This document shows, in pieces, positions 36,270 to 50,123 of a stretch of 64,000 nt of DNA. This DNA is from Absidia repens (taxonomy: Eukaryota > Mucoromycota > Mucoromycetes > Mucorales > Cunninghamellaceae). The stretch spans positions 806,001 through 870,000 of the forward strand of contig MCGE01000007.1 of the NCBI GenBank assembly GCA_002105175.1, read 5' to 3'. A program made the position numbers and the translations under genes. Position 1 is the first letter of the stretch. The number at the start of each line of letters is the position of its first letter. Below the pieces are notes generated by a model that was given only the letters and a program-made list of their open reading frames with translations, searched no databases and was not told where the DNA came from.

Positions 36270-37309
36270 TCAATTCTTTTTGCCTCTAGTAACACGAGTA
36301 GTCATAGGACTTGAGGAGGGTGTATTCACAGGTGGTTCGTTTTCCATCTAAAACAAAACCAAAGACACGATCAGTTCAAGTCACCTTTTTTTTTTTCTCC
36401 ACCTAAATGGTCGTTTTCTTTTTTACCTCTTCATGTTTTTGCATGGATTCCACAAGGTAGTGCTGCTGTTTGATGATTTCGTTCCGTAATTTGTATTCCC
36501 GAACACCTTTAGGATTTAACCAAGCCAGTAGTTGTTGAATCTATGTGATGAGAAGAAAAAAAAAAAAAGAGTCAAGGTTCTGCCTTCGTCTAGATCCTAC
36601 AGCTTGCTGTGTTTTTTTCTTTACCTGATAGGGATTTGAGTAATAATACCACCAGCTTCCACTACCGGTTTGTTTTCGACGATGAAGATGATTGGATAAT
36701 ACAGGGTGTTCACTACACATCGAATGATTCAATGTTCCAGGAATAGCACGTAGTTCATCTTGTTGTTGCTGCAGTTCCTCCATGCGTTGTGCCATCCAGT
36801 CCCGTTCTGCCAGTAAGCCTTGTTCTTTCATCAATTCCAGCACAAAGGCCCGTCCACCGCCACGGCCCCATGCCGGGGTTGCTATCGGGTTTGCCGCCGA
36901 CGCTGTTTCGCCTAGTGATGAAGAGGGAGGCGCCTGACCATTAGGTGTAGGTGATGATGACGAAGAAATTTGTTCGGGTGTTGTTGTTACAGGTATCATT
37001 GATAAGGGTGGCCCACTAACGACGCCGTTGGAGGAAGGGTGGTGATCACGGTCCATCAACTGAAGAATATCGACATACGTAGGAGATTGCACATAGAGTC
37101 GCCCAGTTCCGTGATGATCAGGGGTGCCCACATTATCCAGATAAAGATAGCGCTGGAAGAACCGGTCTTTGCCCAAAGGTCGGATACGTAACGTCATATA
37201 TTGTCGCATTTCCCGTTCCAACTGATCTTCCTTTCGTTTCAATTCTTGCTCTTCCTCGTCTAATTGTTGTCGTTCGTCTAATGGTGTCGTTTGTTTTTCA
37301 GTTGCTTGC

Positions 37310-37340
<31 letters not shown>

Positions 37341-40300
37341 GCTGCTGCTGCTGCTGTTTCTGCTGTTTCAGTGTGCCTTTGGGTGGTTCTTGTCGCTTCT
37401 TTAGACTAGATTGACGACGGCGCTTCTGTGCGTTTTCGTTCTTGATCGCTTGCTCCTGTTGTTGCTGCCTCTTCTTTTGAAGTTTCGCTTGTCTTGATCG
37501 ATGTAATTGCCCATATTTGCTCTTTCTTTTGCTGGTTCGCCTAAAATTTAAGAAGATAAAAAAAACATCAGATCAAATGGCTTTTTTTTCCGCGGATCTG
37601 GAGGAGATATCGCTTACCTCTGGGTCTGTTCTTCACTGTCAGACATAACAGAGTCATCATCGTCATCATCGTCATCGTCATCATCATCATCATCATCGGA
37701 AGCCATTTCGTCATCTTCGTCAATCTCCATGTCTTCACTTTGACCATCATCACCAGCACTGTCATCGTCCTCTGTCGGGTTCATGTCATCCCGATCATCC
37801 TCGTCTATGTCATCTTCATCCACTTCAGTAGTTGAATCATTGGTATCTTGGTTGGATTCGGTGGTGGCGGCCACTTCCTTTTCTATCTTCACGCTGACAT
37901 TTTGTTTCATATCTTGTGGTTGTTGCTGGGAGAGTTGTTTTTCCAAAGCAGTTCGACGCACAGCTCTAAGAAAAGACATATACGTAAGATTTAGCATTCC
38001 TACTGACTTTTTTTACCCTCCACACTTACAAAAGTTTATATTCCTTGTTCAGTTCCACCTTTTGCCTTCGAAGTTCAGTCATTTGATCTTGGCACTTGTC
38101 CATATAATTCCTAGGAAAGATAAACAGACATTAGTAACGCATTTCGCAAACCAATTTCTCGCTTTTTTCTCCCCAGCACTTACTTGATGATCAAAGTTTC
38201 GTTGGTCACATCCATCAAAAAGGCCAACAACTGTAATTTCTTTTCAGGTTCCAGGGAAGCAAACTGGCGATCACGTTCTGCAATGGTACAATGAGAGCGC
38301 GGAAGCAAATGATGTAAGAGGGCATCCATGCCGGGCACCAGGTCAGGCGTAGCCACATCATTCAGGCAACCAATCAGAGCAACAATCCAGTTTTTGCGGT
38401 CAGGTTTGATTTCTTTTTGATCCCAGTCTTTACATATCCGCAGAGGTTCCGCATCACGCCAACCCAAACCCACAGCTAAAGAGGTAGAGGTAATATCCTT
38501 TGGTGTATTGCTGTTCGTCGCTGTAATGGTGGTGCTTTGTTTTTGTTGCTGCTGCTGCGCCTTTCTGCTCCGAGTTGTTTGACGAGTCTGTCGCTTTGTG
38601 GTCGTTGGCAAAGATTGTTGTTCATCGTCTTCGTCTTCTTCCTTTTTGTCCGACTCGTTTTCGTCATCGTTTTTGTTGCTCTCATCTTCATCATCATCTT
38701 CTTCATCGGAGTTGGTATCATTTTCTTGTAAATAATCATCCACCAAATCACCATTGACAATATCGCTAGTGGTACCTTGTAAGCGTTCCTTGATAATAAC
38801 GTTCAGTAGACTTGCAAAACTGTTGATTAGAGCTGTACTGGAGGAGTTGTTGCTGCCGGTCGACAAAAGCGAGGTTTCAAAGCTTTCAATGGTCATGGTA
38901 GGCAGATGTAAGGGAACAGAGAAGACCGTCAGGAAACTCCATACCGCCATCATGGATTCAAATTGTTGATCATTGAGGATACCAAAACAAGAGCGTTCAT
39001 TTGGAATAGGTCGAGGTCCTCTACCACCACAGGGATAAGGAATACGCACCTCAGCTTTGTCGTCCTGCTGATAAGTAACCATACCATCCGATCCCGGCGT
39101 GAGTTGTTGTTCCGGCTGATTGTGATTGGGTTGCGCGTTAGCTACAGAAGGCGAGGAAGGGTGTTGAAGTTGTTGAGAATAGCTTGTTGGTGTCATATCC
39201 ACGAGCACCCAGTGATGGTTGGGGTCTTTTCGATAAATAGGTAGGTCTAAATCCTCAATAGGGTACTTGACAGCGGCCTGTTTTTTCCGTTCTTCTCGAA
39301 TCCGATCCTTTTCTAACTTTTGCTGGATTTTGAGACGTAGGTGTTCTTCCTTTCTGGCTTGTTTTTCGGCTTCGCGTTCTTCCTTGGCGACGGCTGGTAG
39401 ATCAAACACATTGCTGGCGGAAAGAGGTGAAGCAGAATTAATCGCTGCATTGTGAATAAACCATGACGGATTGCTGACACTGTCACCATTCATACTACGG
39501 TGGTGATGATGTTGATGTTGATGATGATGATGATGATGGTAATGATATTGGTCCACGTTGTTGCTGTCATCGCTGGTGAGGGTATTTCTTCGTGGGAAGT
39601 GCGGTTGGCGTTTTTTAATCATGTCAAGATAAGCCAGGTCTTGTGTTCGCTGTAATGATGCTGGTAAGGTAGTGGGAATACCATAATGAATCGCAACATG
39701 TTCCTATTTTCAGGGAAAAAAAGTATTAGTACATAGCTAAGCATCAATTTTTTTTTCGCATCAAATAACTTACCTTTATTAACCAAGGTGAACCAATATA
39801 GCCATCCCGAGTGGTTGATTCACGAATCAGGCGTCTAAGCATTGTTGGATTAAACCATTGAGGATCACGCGCGAGTTCACCGATATCTAAGATTCGTACA
39901 TTCTTTTCCAATGGAGTACCGTCGTTGTTCACCAGTTGTACTCGGTATCTGAATTGATGAGGATGCGGTGAGCGCGGTGGTATGTTGTTGCTGCTGTTGC
40001 TTGTTGATTTTCTTCCATTCCCATGATCCTGATTGGCTGATGTTTGTTGCTGTTGCTGCTGTTGTTGTTGATGACTTTGGTGATGTTGCTGTTGTTGATC
40101 TTGATCTTCTTCGTCATCAAGAACCAGAATTGATGTGCTGGAGGAACTGGGTTCGGGGTGAAGGAACGCATCAGGGAAGCGTAAGCGTCCATTGGCTTGG
40201 CGTGGCACCTTTGTTTCGTCTTGTTCTTCCTTGATGTTCGGATCAGATGAAGTCGCAGAGGATGATGGTGGTGGTTGAATATAGTTTGGGTTTTGAATCA

Positions 40301-40976
40301 CGTCCATAATTTGACCAAGGTAACTAGAAATTGGACAGGAAAGGTTAGTAACAATAAAAGAAAATATTAGAAATAGAGACAAAGAAAAGTGTAATAACTA
40401 TGACTTACGTATGGCCACTGAGTAAACAAAGTACAACTTCACCAGTAACAAAATCATATAAATAAGAATTGTACAAATTTTGGGCCAAATCATCCAACCC
40501 GATAGTCTCTATAGGATACAAAGAGCGTAGGTCAGTCACTATGCCGTATAATATACAATTATATTCTGTACTTACGGAACTGTATATGAGATAACAACTG
40601 TTTTCGCAATACAGGGCAAAACTTGTACTCCACACGATGTTGATCTGCTTGTTCGCTTTCCTTGGCTTGGTTGTAGGTCAAATGTTGGCGTCCTGTCACT
40701 TCACATTCCCATATAGGTCGATTGCAGAGAGTCCATCGTTTGATGTAAGATCTATAATTTTCAAACAGTCAAAGTAGAGAGGGTTAAGGTAATATAAATG
40801 TGACGATTCAAAGGTTAGTACAATAGGCATCATAGCACAATTCAATAAAAAGGATACTCGTAAGTTGGGAAGACCTCTTTGGTACATTTCAGATAGTAGA
40901 CCTGCTTTCGTCTTCGTTTCATTTCCGGTCGCATATGCGTGGTGAAGGATATTCGCTTCTTGTCAAGTAAAGGCAT
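36270..40976 (-). CDS. ITC1: ACF1/ITC1-like WAC-DDT-WHIM subunit of an ISWI chromatin-remodelling complex
   Basis: Ten exons: 40976-40858, 40751-40576, 40508-40409, 40323-39774, 39703-38184, 38110-38030, 37965-37618, 37540-36625, 36540-36427 and 36347-36270, giving 1333 residues. The N-terminal WAC domain (MPLLDKKRISFTT, VYYLKCTKEVFPTYE, about 1-105) binds DNA. The DDT domain (AVWSFLTVFSVPLHLP onward, about 567-650) binds the ISWI ATPase. A WHIM motif is seen as LRIRPLGKDRFFQRYLYLDN near 1082-1101 with QQLLAWLNPKGVREYKLR near the C-terminus. Between them lie long charged coiled coils, a run of about 15 Asp near 925-945, a polyGln run near 1025-1047 and several shorter Gln and His runs. No PHD finger or bromodomain follows, which fits yeast Itc1 better than animal BAZ1A. 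It probably places nucleosomes together with an Isw2-type ATPase. Confidence 0.9.
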
Positions 40977-43900
40977 CGTGTTGGATCAGGGGAGAGGGCG
41001 CCAGAGTATTACCAGATGAGATGTAAATTGAGTCAAGTCTAAAATCGAATAGTAAACAAAAGTGCAGAAGAAAAGGGAAGGAGAGATAAAAAAAGAATGT
41101 AAGGAAAAGGTCGGCGTGATATGTATAGTAAGTAGTGGTAATATAACTCAATTGACTGTTGTTGTGGTGTGCGGTTGTATTAAAGCAGTGTAGAGAGGGA
41201 TGTAGTAGAAAAGGCAAGAAAACCCAATGACGAATAAATAAATAAGAAAAAAGAGAGGGCGAAAAAAATAAGAAAATGTTTTTTTTTAAAAAAAAAAAAC
41301 AAGCAAGCTCAGGTTACAGTAGGCATTCATTTTTGGGAACTCGCTTGTATATCGTATAGCGGTGTTTTAAATATACCTATTCCCTATTTTCAACCTTAAG
41401 CCACCCGAACAAAAAAGATGAATATGCACTGCACCAAGATCATGGGTTCACATGTTCTATTCATTCCATGGAGAAATAATATTATATGATTCTTTTTCAA
41501 TTATGTTTACTTCTTTTTGCAATGATTTGTCGATTTATTGACAAGGGAAAATAAGATGATCGCAACCTTTTGACGTGGTTCCTAATTAATCCATGTTTGT
41601 GTTGCACCGGAAGGTAATACACAAAAAAGTTTGCTTTAACTCAATTATCAACCTTTGTAAAATAACACTGCAAAAATCTCAGTGTCTTTGAGAACAAAGA
41701 GCGCGATCTTTCCAAACATGACAACCAAAAATACCTGAAGGTGATTTACTCCAGGACATATATGAGTGTAGAGTGAAAATTCAGGAACATGTATAAGATT
41801 TAAGGCTTTCCACAACAACAAAAATGATCGATGCTTTTTGATTTTAAATTTGGAGATCGGATATAAAGCTCCCTGTGATTATTCTTGGCGTATTTCACAG
41901 GGTAGGGTTCGGGAGACTTCTTACCAGAGAAAATATATCATAATAGTGTTTGGATATACAGTCCTGCACAGTACTATACATGTATTTACGACCGGGCTAA
42001 GTCAGACCGATGTTAGGATTAATTTGGATCACGGGGATGGGGGTTTTTTTTTTTTTTTTTTTTAAGTGTGGATACTATTCGACGTCCTGACGCTTTTCCC
42101 ATGTTTGGGCAGTCCCTTAAAACCTAACTGACTTCGGGTTGAAGTTTTATGGTTTCTTCTGTTACCGTATACCGTGTAATATTTGAGCTCTATACATGTA
42201 ATCGAGAGGATATACATTATTTTACAGAGGTTAAGCTAGTGACATGGTTCAGTTGGGTAGTATAAACTGTAAAGCAGATAGGGTCACGTTAAACCCAAGT
42301 GAGCAAGGTCTTACCGGGGGTCACTGGGGCTACAGAGGTGGCTTCACAAGTCATCCTATGGGAAATTTTGAAAAAACAATTTAGAGTAACGGCTACACTG
42401 TTGACGCCGTCCCCTTCGAATAGCATGAACGATGGAACGGGAATAGAACTACCTTTCATATCAGGGCCGTGTACTATCACTTGGTCAATGGGGCTCGAAG
42501 GAAACACAGTCATAGTAGGCGAGCTAGAAAGCATGTGTTTGATAAGATGCCCATAAATAATTGCAATAACGACTTTATTTGATATATTACGAGTTGAACA
42601 AAAAAGAACATTTTATTGAAGCACATCGGGTGCATATTAAGCTAAAAGCGTAGGGTTCCTGTAAGAAGGGATCTAGTGAAGATCGCACTAGGGAAACTAT
42701 TGGGAGATGGGATGGATGAACAACCCTGATTTAAGAGGGCAATTGTAGAAAGGAGACTAGTATACTATATTGCATTGTACAAACATGATAAAGTCTAAAG
42801 AAACATCTTTTATTGAAGCACAACAAACAACAACTGTCAACACTAATCAAAAATGGTGATAGATAGTAGTAAAAACGGGATCTATTGTATAACATACGAA
42901 AGAAGCAAAAAAGACATTTTCATTGAAGCAGGTAAAAAGAGACATATTTTATTCAGTTACAGATACAAAACTATGACAGATTAAACTAACCAAGCTAATG
43001 AAGGCTCCGAAGTAGAACTAATAGCGGTTCTAAATCCTAGATGCAAAATGAAAGGGCTTCCCCATGTATCTTGCAATCCCTGAGCTTAAAACCCTTCTAA
43101 ACTAGTCCTGATATTAATCTAAGTTCATCATATCCTCATAGAAGTTGAATGATGAAGAAAAAAGAAAGAGGAAATGAAATTGAAAAAAAAAGTGGGTGAA
43201 AACGAAAATCGTGTGGGCGGAACTTGAAATACGCCCCATGCTTTTTTTTGAATAAAAATACATCTGCTCTTTCCCTGTTGGTAGCTAACGTTAGTTTTCT
43301 TGTATAATGGGCATACCGTACTGTGAATGTACTTGGGGGCGGGGCATCAGCTTGTATATAAGCACAACAAGAATGGGCTGCGTATGAGGTGACCACGACT
43401 CGTGCTCAGTGATCTGGCCAACGCTTGTAATGACACAATAAAAACTAAACAGTGATAGGCTCATAAAAATATGACATTGATGTTAGCTCCAAATCCACTC
43501 GTCGATCCAAGTGATCACGAATCTTAAAACATCATTGCTTGATCAATTGCACTGCAGTCTTTGGATGAGCGGGAGGTCAATTTCGCAGGCAGCTGACTTT
43601 AGGTGTGCAAATTGTATATTTGTTGCAAGCGATCATCACTTTTATCAACACGATCATGCGACGACCAGTGTCGTTGTTGTTATTTTTATCCGACCGATTA
43701 CCGGGGTCTGTCACCATCTGATTTGACAGTTTACAATATAAAAGGAGAATAATATTTATTGTGAGTGAGGATCTTGTTTGCATATATTAAGTATGGTCTT
43801 TTTCAGAATTTTTCTATCCCCTCCCCCTCAAAAAAAGGAAGTATTAAGAGCAGCCCGCCATAATTTCAATAAGAATATTTTTGTATATGATAAATTAGTT

Positions 43901-44307
43901 TATTATGTTGGACTGTCAAGTTGACAAACAAGGAAAGGATTAATAAAGCAATAAAGCAAAAAGGAGGGAGAGTTGTAAGTAAGCTGAAGTATAAAAGCAA
44001 AATATAAAATAAAATAAAAGGTTACTATAAAAAAAAAATGAAATAAATGTCAAGAGAATTTGTGGTATGAAAAAAAGTTTATAAAATGATATGTAAAGGA
44101 ACTGAAAAAGGCAAGTGTATGTGAGGTGAATATGCAATGAAGAGAACTGGGATATATAAATGTGATTAGTTAGACTTTAAAAAAGGGGCATAAAAATAGC
44201 GTCATAAAAAAAAAAAGATTATCCACAGTAAATGGATTAATTGCTTAAATAAATAAATAAAAAGCGTACGAACAATAAATTGGGGAAGCTTCAATTGAGC
44301 CAAAGAT
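40977..44307. other. Long intergenic region with a dispersed repeat
   Basis: Begins with the upstream region of the ITC1-like gene; a T/A homopolymer pair lies at 41279-41300. The middle holds repeat copy C. Both strands are open between 42289 and 42556, inside the outer part of copy C, without an identifiable product. The last kilobase is A/T-rich 3' flank of homeobox gene 2. No other gene is supportable. Confidence 0.5.
42235..43235 (-). repeat. Dispersed repeat family, copy C (among the longest)
   Basis: About 1 kb, collinear with copy F from ATAGGGTCACGTTAAACCC near 42277, through ACACAGTCATAGTAGGCGAG near 42505 (copy F: ACGCAGTCATATTGGGCGAG), three ATTTTATTGAAGCA-type sub-repeats (near 42612, 42808 and 42922), the core GGGCTTCCCCATGTATCTTG near 43052, and the end block GTGTGGGCGGAACTTGAAAT near 43211-43230. 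Confidence 0.78.
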
Positions 44308-44760
44308 CTAAAGCAAATTAGACATGAGAGATGGGGTACCATTTTGATAGCTGGAAGGGCTTAAAGAGGGTGATGATGACACAGATGTAGCGTACAAGTT
44401 CAGAGCATTGGCGGTATTTCTGGTAGTAGTGGTATTATTATTCGGCTTTAAACAAAGCTGCTGCTGTTGCTGTTGTTGTTGGTAAAGATCAAATAAATTT
44501 GATTCAGTAAGGGGAGAATGCTGATGGACAGATGCAAAGCCATCCAAAGACCAACCTGGGGTGCCACAACTGCTGCTACCACTACCATTGGTGCTGCTAC
44601 AGCAACTGTTATTGTCTGCAGAATCCATCGTCCATGGCATCCCATTGGTTTGACTTGATCCAGAGCCGTTGACAAGCGTATTAGGCGTGGAAGGTGAAAG
44701 AGATTGATCAGATACTCGACGATTCTAAAAATAAAAGCGGGTGTTAATTTTCCTCGACCA

Positions 44761-44796
<36 letters not shown>

Positions 44797-45640
44797 GTAC
44801 CTGAATATCAGCTTGGTCATAAAGAGGTGAAGTGCTGTTTATCAATGGGCATGATTGTCTTCGAGGTTCTTGATGAAATTGCATAGTACCTTCAACATCA
44901 CGGCTGGAAGAAGTGGAGAGTGGATGCATGGGCGTAGCTAACCAAGATTGGTCAGGCATAAAAATGGGCTGTTGAGCAGAAGTAGTCATAGATCGAATAT
45001 CATCCAACGAATAAAATAAAGCACCTGCTGCTGATGCCGTTGATGGAGACAATGATGAGGTTGAAGAATAATTAACGGATGCTGAAGAAGGCGTAGAAGT
45101 AATCACACAGTTATCATTATTGTTTCTGTCGGGGATGACTGTATCAATATTAGACACAGTAGGGGATAATTGTTGTTGAGATTTTCTTTTTTGTAGCTTC
45201 GCTTTTGCTCGACGATTCTGGAACCATATTTGAACTCCGCGAGGCGTCATTTCCAATTCTTGGGCCAAGTATCTTCGAACAGTCGCATTAGGTTTTGCAT
45301 TTTCCAGGAAGGACTTTTCGAGGACTTTGAGTTGAGCTCTTGATGTTCGCCGACGGTGTTTTATTTCAAAAGGATTATAAAAAGTGGGTCGAAAATCAGC
45401 GTGGTAAGGGTCCATCAGAGGATGATAATTTTGTTGATGTTGCTGGTAATAAGGGTGAGTGAAATAGCCATTAATATGGCTAGTTGTACTGGTCGTGGGA
45501 TAATGCAAATGATGCGAGGATGCTTGAGCTGCTGCTGCTGATCCAGCTGCCGCGGCCATGGTAACCTGATGCAAAGAAGGGTCGGCATTCATGTTAAATT
45601 GCTGTTGTTGTTCAAAGGATTGAATTGTTTCTGTGGTCAT
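44308..45640 (-). CDS. Fungal homeodomain transcription factor, homeobox gene 2
   Basis: Two exons, 45640-44801 and 44724-44308, give 418 residues; the intron has a run of about 32 A (T on the coding strand). The homeodomain lies near residues 94-153: RRRTSRAQLKVLEKSFLE, then LAQELEMTPRGVQIWFQNRR and AKAKLQKRK. All invariant helix-3 residues (W, F, N, R) are present. The N-terminus is Gln/Ala/His-rich; the C-terminal half is a long Ser/Thr/Asn-rich region with polyGln, typical of fungal regulators of the Hoy1/Phx1 kind. It differs from homeobox gene 1 outside the homeodomain and is not a recent duplicate. Nuclear DNA binding is safe; targets are unknown. Confidence 0.87.
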
Positions 45641-47883
45641 TATGTCAGAGTATAGGCGGAGTTAAATAATTAAATAGAATTAGATACAGAAGTAATGAAA
45701 AGAAGAAAATATCAGAATTGAAAAAAAAGGTGGGTGTATTTATTAGCTTTTTTTTTTTTTTTTTTTTACCATATCTACAAAGGGGCCCTTTTATTCACCA
45801 CTGAGGTCAATGCGACCGAGGGAAAAAAAAAAAAAGTAAAGGGGAGTAAAAATTCCAAAGGAAAAGGAAGGAAAAAGGAGGGAAAAGGATAAAAATGGGA
45901 GTGGAAAAGTGCCAAGGTAGACACATAGGCACACACAACCTGATCCATAAGCTTGGCCTTATCCAAAGGAATGGCACGAGGATTTGTTTTCACGATATAA
46001 AGGGATCAAAAAAAAAAAAAAAAATAGGTCGATAAACTAGGAGGTGAAGATACTACTTTCATCCCAAACGCTCGAACCATTTCCGAGAATTGATTATATT
46101 GTCACATAAAAAGGAGAATAATAAAATAAAGAAAAGATCATCGTTATCATCGAGTTTATTGTCGAGATTTGTTTTCTTTCTGTTTTTAAAATGACAACAA
46201 TAATAACAGTTTACTAGGAAAGAAAGGAGAACTGGGATAGGGGCTCAAGGGGTTATGGACCAACTAAGAAAAAAAGAGGTTGTATCCGATATGAGATAGT
46301 GTATTTTTTATCGGCATGAATGATATTGTTACAGTTCACATGCAAGACAGTGGGTTATCTTCTGACGTGCATGCAGTCCAGTGGAAAGTCAAACTTCTCC
46401 TCTCCTGAGATTGATGCGCGGAATTTAAAAATAGTATGGCTGGTTTCTTTTATAGTGTCATCAACCTTCTAGTGTCCTGTTGTTATCACAGATTAAATAA
46501 TATGATCCCTTTATTGTTTCATTTAAAAAAAAAAGTTGAAAAGAGATGGGCAAACTGTCTATCCTCATTTTTAATGAAGAAAGAAAGTGGATCTTCTCCT
46601 TTCCAGTGATTAGACCGAAGCTAAGATCACTCACCCATATTTCTGATACATACAACACAAAGACCATATGATTAATCCAACTTTGGATAATTAGACATGT
46701 CATATCGTAGTCAACACTTTTTTTTTTTTTTTTTTTTTGGTTTTGTTCCCCTCCTTGATGATCACCAAATAAGGAAAATAAAAGGGCACTGATGTGGGTC
46801 TTTTTTTTTTTTTTTTTTTTTTTGGCTCCGGGTGTACAATCAAGTCGAGCCAACCGAATAACTTGAACTGTATCAGTGTATACAATCAATTAATAAAAAG
46901 GTTTTATTATCATTAAACAGAACCTTTTTTTAATGATCCTTTCTCCTCTCCCCTTCGTCTCGATCTTGTCTCTCCTTTCTAAATTTTATCGTCAACCATT
47001 TTTTAATATTCACACATGACATCATACTATTCACAAAAAAAAAGTTTCCTTGTGTATCTGGTATGTATGCCTCAAAAACTCAGTTTTTTTTAATAGCATG
47101 GCACATACGTTGTTGGAAAAGTTATCATCGTATAGTATGGTGTTCTCTATTTTGGTCAGAACAAGCTAATTCTCGTTTATGTCTCTGCACATGATATTCA
47201 AGAACTAATACATTCTCTTCACATTCTTAGGTTAGTGTGTACTTCTCACACTACATAGCCAATAAGATCCTTTACCGCCAAATTCAATTTGAACCTCCTG
47301 GCTTGCGCATGATTTTTCATACCTTTGTCCTGTTTTGTTCCCCTTCCCCCTTATTCTACGTATAGGATAAATACATATTTGCCTAAACATTCCCATCCTT
47401 CACTTCTCCTTCCAACCCCCATCGACCACCCCTTCATATCTTCTCATTTTTTGCTGATGTTACCGACATCCCCCTTCTATGCAACGCAAGTCAACCATTG
47501 TTATTCTCAATTACGTACGTCAAGCATTATCGAAGGGAAAAGCAAATGAAGACTCTGAGAGAAATTTAAATCTCTTATACAATGTCAGTTTTTGAAATGG
47601 TATCTAAAAAAACCAAGGACTATTCACTTGAATCATAGTTTGCGACGATCCTCGGACTTGTCCCGTACTATAATTTCTCGTATATGTTGTTTTTGCCACA
47701 ATATTGCCAAAATGCCGTCTTACATCTGAATTAGCATGCGGTCAGACACATGCTCATTGGCGCTTTTGGACTTGTTTTTGACCTCCTTTCTTTTCCTCGA
47801 GTATGCAAGGACCCTGATTGATGTGCTTACCTCATCTTTAGTGGAAAAAATAGGATGTGCTGGTGATAGAATGGACACCACGA

Positions 47884-48201
47884 AAAATATTTTAAATCCC
47901 GCAGGCGTGAATATTTATATTCGTCTGTTTTTTTTTCTTTTATTCTTTTTCTTTCACCATTCAAATTTTTTGAGACCATGATGATCTTAGATTAGTATCA
48001 GGACTAGTTTAGAAGGGGTTTCAGAACAGGGATTACAAGATGCATGGGGAAACTCTTTCATTTTGGTTTCAGGATTTATGACTACCATTAGTTGACTTTC
48101 TGGAGCCTCCATTAGCTTAGTTTAGTCTTAGTTGGTTTGTCCATAGTTTGTCTCAGTATTGAATAAAATATGTCTCTTTTTACATCCTCAAAAAAAAAAA
48201 A
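47884..48201 (+). repeat. Dispersed repeat family, copy D: truncated, with 3' poly(A), sense strand +
   Basis: Opposite in orientation to copies A, B, C, E and F. Sense start AAAATATTTTAAATCCCGCA at about 47885-47904, core GATGCATGGGGAAACTCTTT near 48037-48056, AATAAA at 48162-48167, then a run of 12 A at 48190-48201, 23 bases after AATAAA. The other copies continue past this point with further element sequence instead of a poly(A). This is the structure expected of a retroposed, polyadenylated transcript ending at the first polyadenylation site. Confidence 0.7.
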
Positions 48202-49037
<836 letters not shown>

Positions 49038-49817
49038 GATCAAATTAAACCTCATCCAGGAACCTAACATCGATCCTCACTCTCCTCTCAGATCCAGAAA
49101 GCACTTAGTCCGATTACTTTACTTTAAGATGACACATAGAAAGGATGGTCTATACGATGTCACAAAAAAAAAAAAACTACCGTTACGCAGCGTCTACTTT
49201 ATTGATAAAACGAATACCGATTGTTCAGGGTTGACTGTATAGATAAAAAGCGATACGCAGAGATCGCTCAGGTTTACTCCATTGGCACACAAAAAGTAAA
49301 TACAGTGACATATATTTATAATATAATGCCAGTAATAAAAGTAAAGCATAAAAACGAAAAGAAACAAGGGTTTGCGTGATCAATGGCCTGCCTGGAGAAA
49401 CAAATCATTAACGAATTTTTTGGATTCCGAGCAATGGTTGAACGACGTTCTCGGAGGGAAAGTACCGTGACCACGCTATTAATGATACGTACAATACACA
49501 CACTATACGGTAAAAGTATTCCACTGATTGAACCATTAATACAACTCACGCTTTGTTTGAAATAAGCATATAAGTTATACATTAAAGCAATTTAATTGAC
49601 TTTCAAATTGTCATTGAAGACCAACCTTCATTACAATTTCTTTTATTAGGAAAGAAAAAAGGAAGAAGGTAAAGTAATTGGCCCAGTGCACTCAATGGGA
49701 TAAAAAAGAGAAAGAAGAGGGAATGGGGTTATGAATGGTTTGCTTGTTTTTTTTTTTTTTAAAAAAAAAAAGGTGGGAATGAGTGATGAACCAAAAATAT
49801 AAAGTCAAACTTCAAAT

Positions 49818-50123
49818 TTAGAAAGCGGGAATAGCACTGTTAGCAACAAAGCCATACGTATATTCATCAATGCATCCATTTTCGGGAAGAGCGAAGTAAT
49901 GGAAGGAGCCCCTGCAGTTATCAGAGGGGTAAAGGTACCAACCACGTTCAGGGCCGTTTCGAACTTTTTGAGTGAATTCGCCATGAAGTCTCACACAATT
50001 ATTAGGGTGAGCGTAATGAATTTTGGCAGGCTGACCACAGCTATGACCATTGTAAGAATACAATTCACCAAAAACTTGGGGGGTAAGAGCTAAGAATCCG
50101 AGAACAAATAGTTGTTTGAACAT
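49818..50123 (-). CDS. Small secreted cysteine-containing protein, unknown function
   Basis: Single-exon, 101 residues from ATG at 50123 to TAA at 49818. The first 19 residues are a convincing signal peptide (MFKQLFVLGFLALTPQVFG, probably cleaved before ELYSYNGHSC). The mature part of about 82 residues has four cysteines (near residues 29, 43, 70 and 84) that could form two disulfides, is rich in Tyr, Asn and Gly, and has no second TM segment. A TATA box lies 92 bases upstream. I do not recognise the family; secreted proteins of this size in such fungi include wall-associated proteins and effector candidates. It is flanked by the repeat-rich 45.6-49.8 kb region on one side and by a 1.7-kb gene-free region on the other. 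Confidence 0.72.
   Translation of the reverse strand: MFKQLFVLGFLALTPQVFGELYSYNGHSCGQPAKIHYAHPNNCVRLHGEFTQKVRNGPERGWYLYPSDNCRGSFHYFALPENGCIDEYTYGFVANSAIPAF

Noticed and set aside
42289..42556. Region open on both strands (about 80 codons each)
   Set aside because: Lies in the outer part of repeat copy C; the matching part of copy F is full of indels, and neither translation resembles a protein family.
46461..46889. Minus-strand frame of about 140 codons
   Set aside because: Contains two poly-Lys stretches from T homopolymers and ordinary A/T-rich DNA; no conserved motif.
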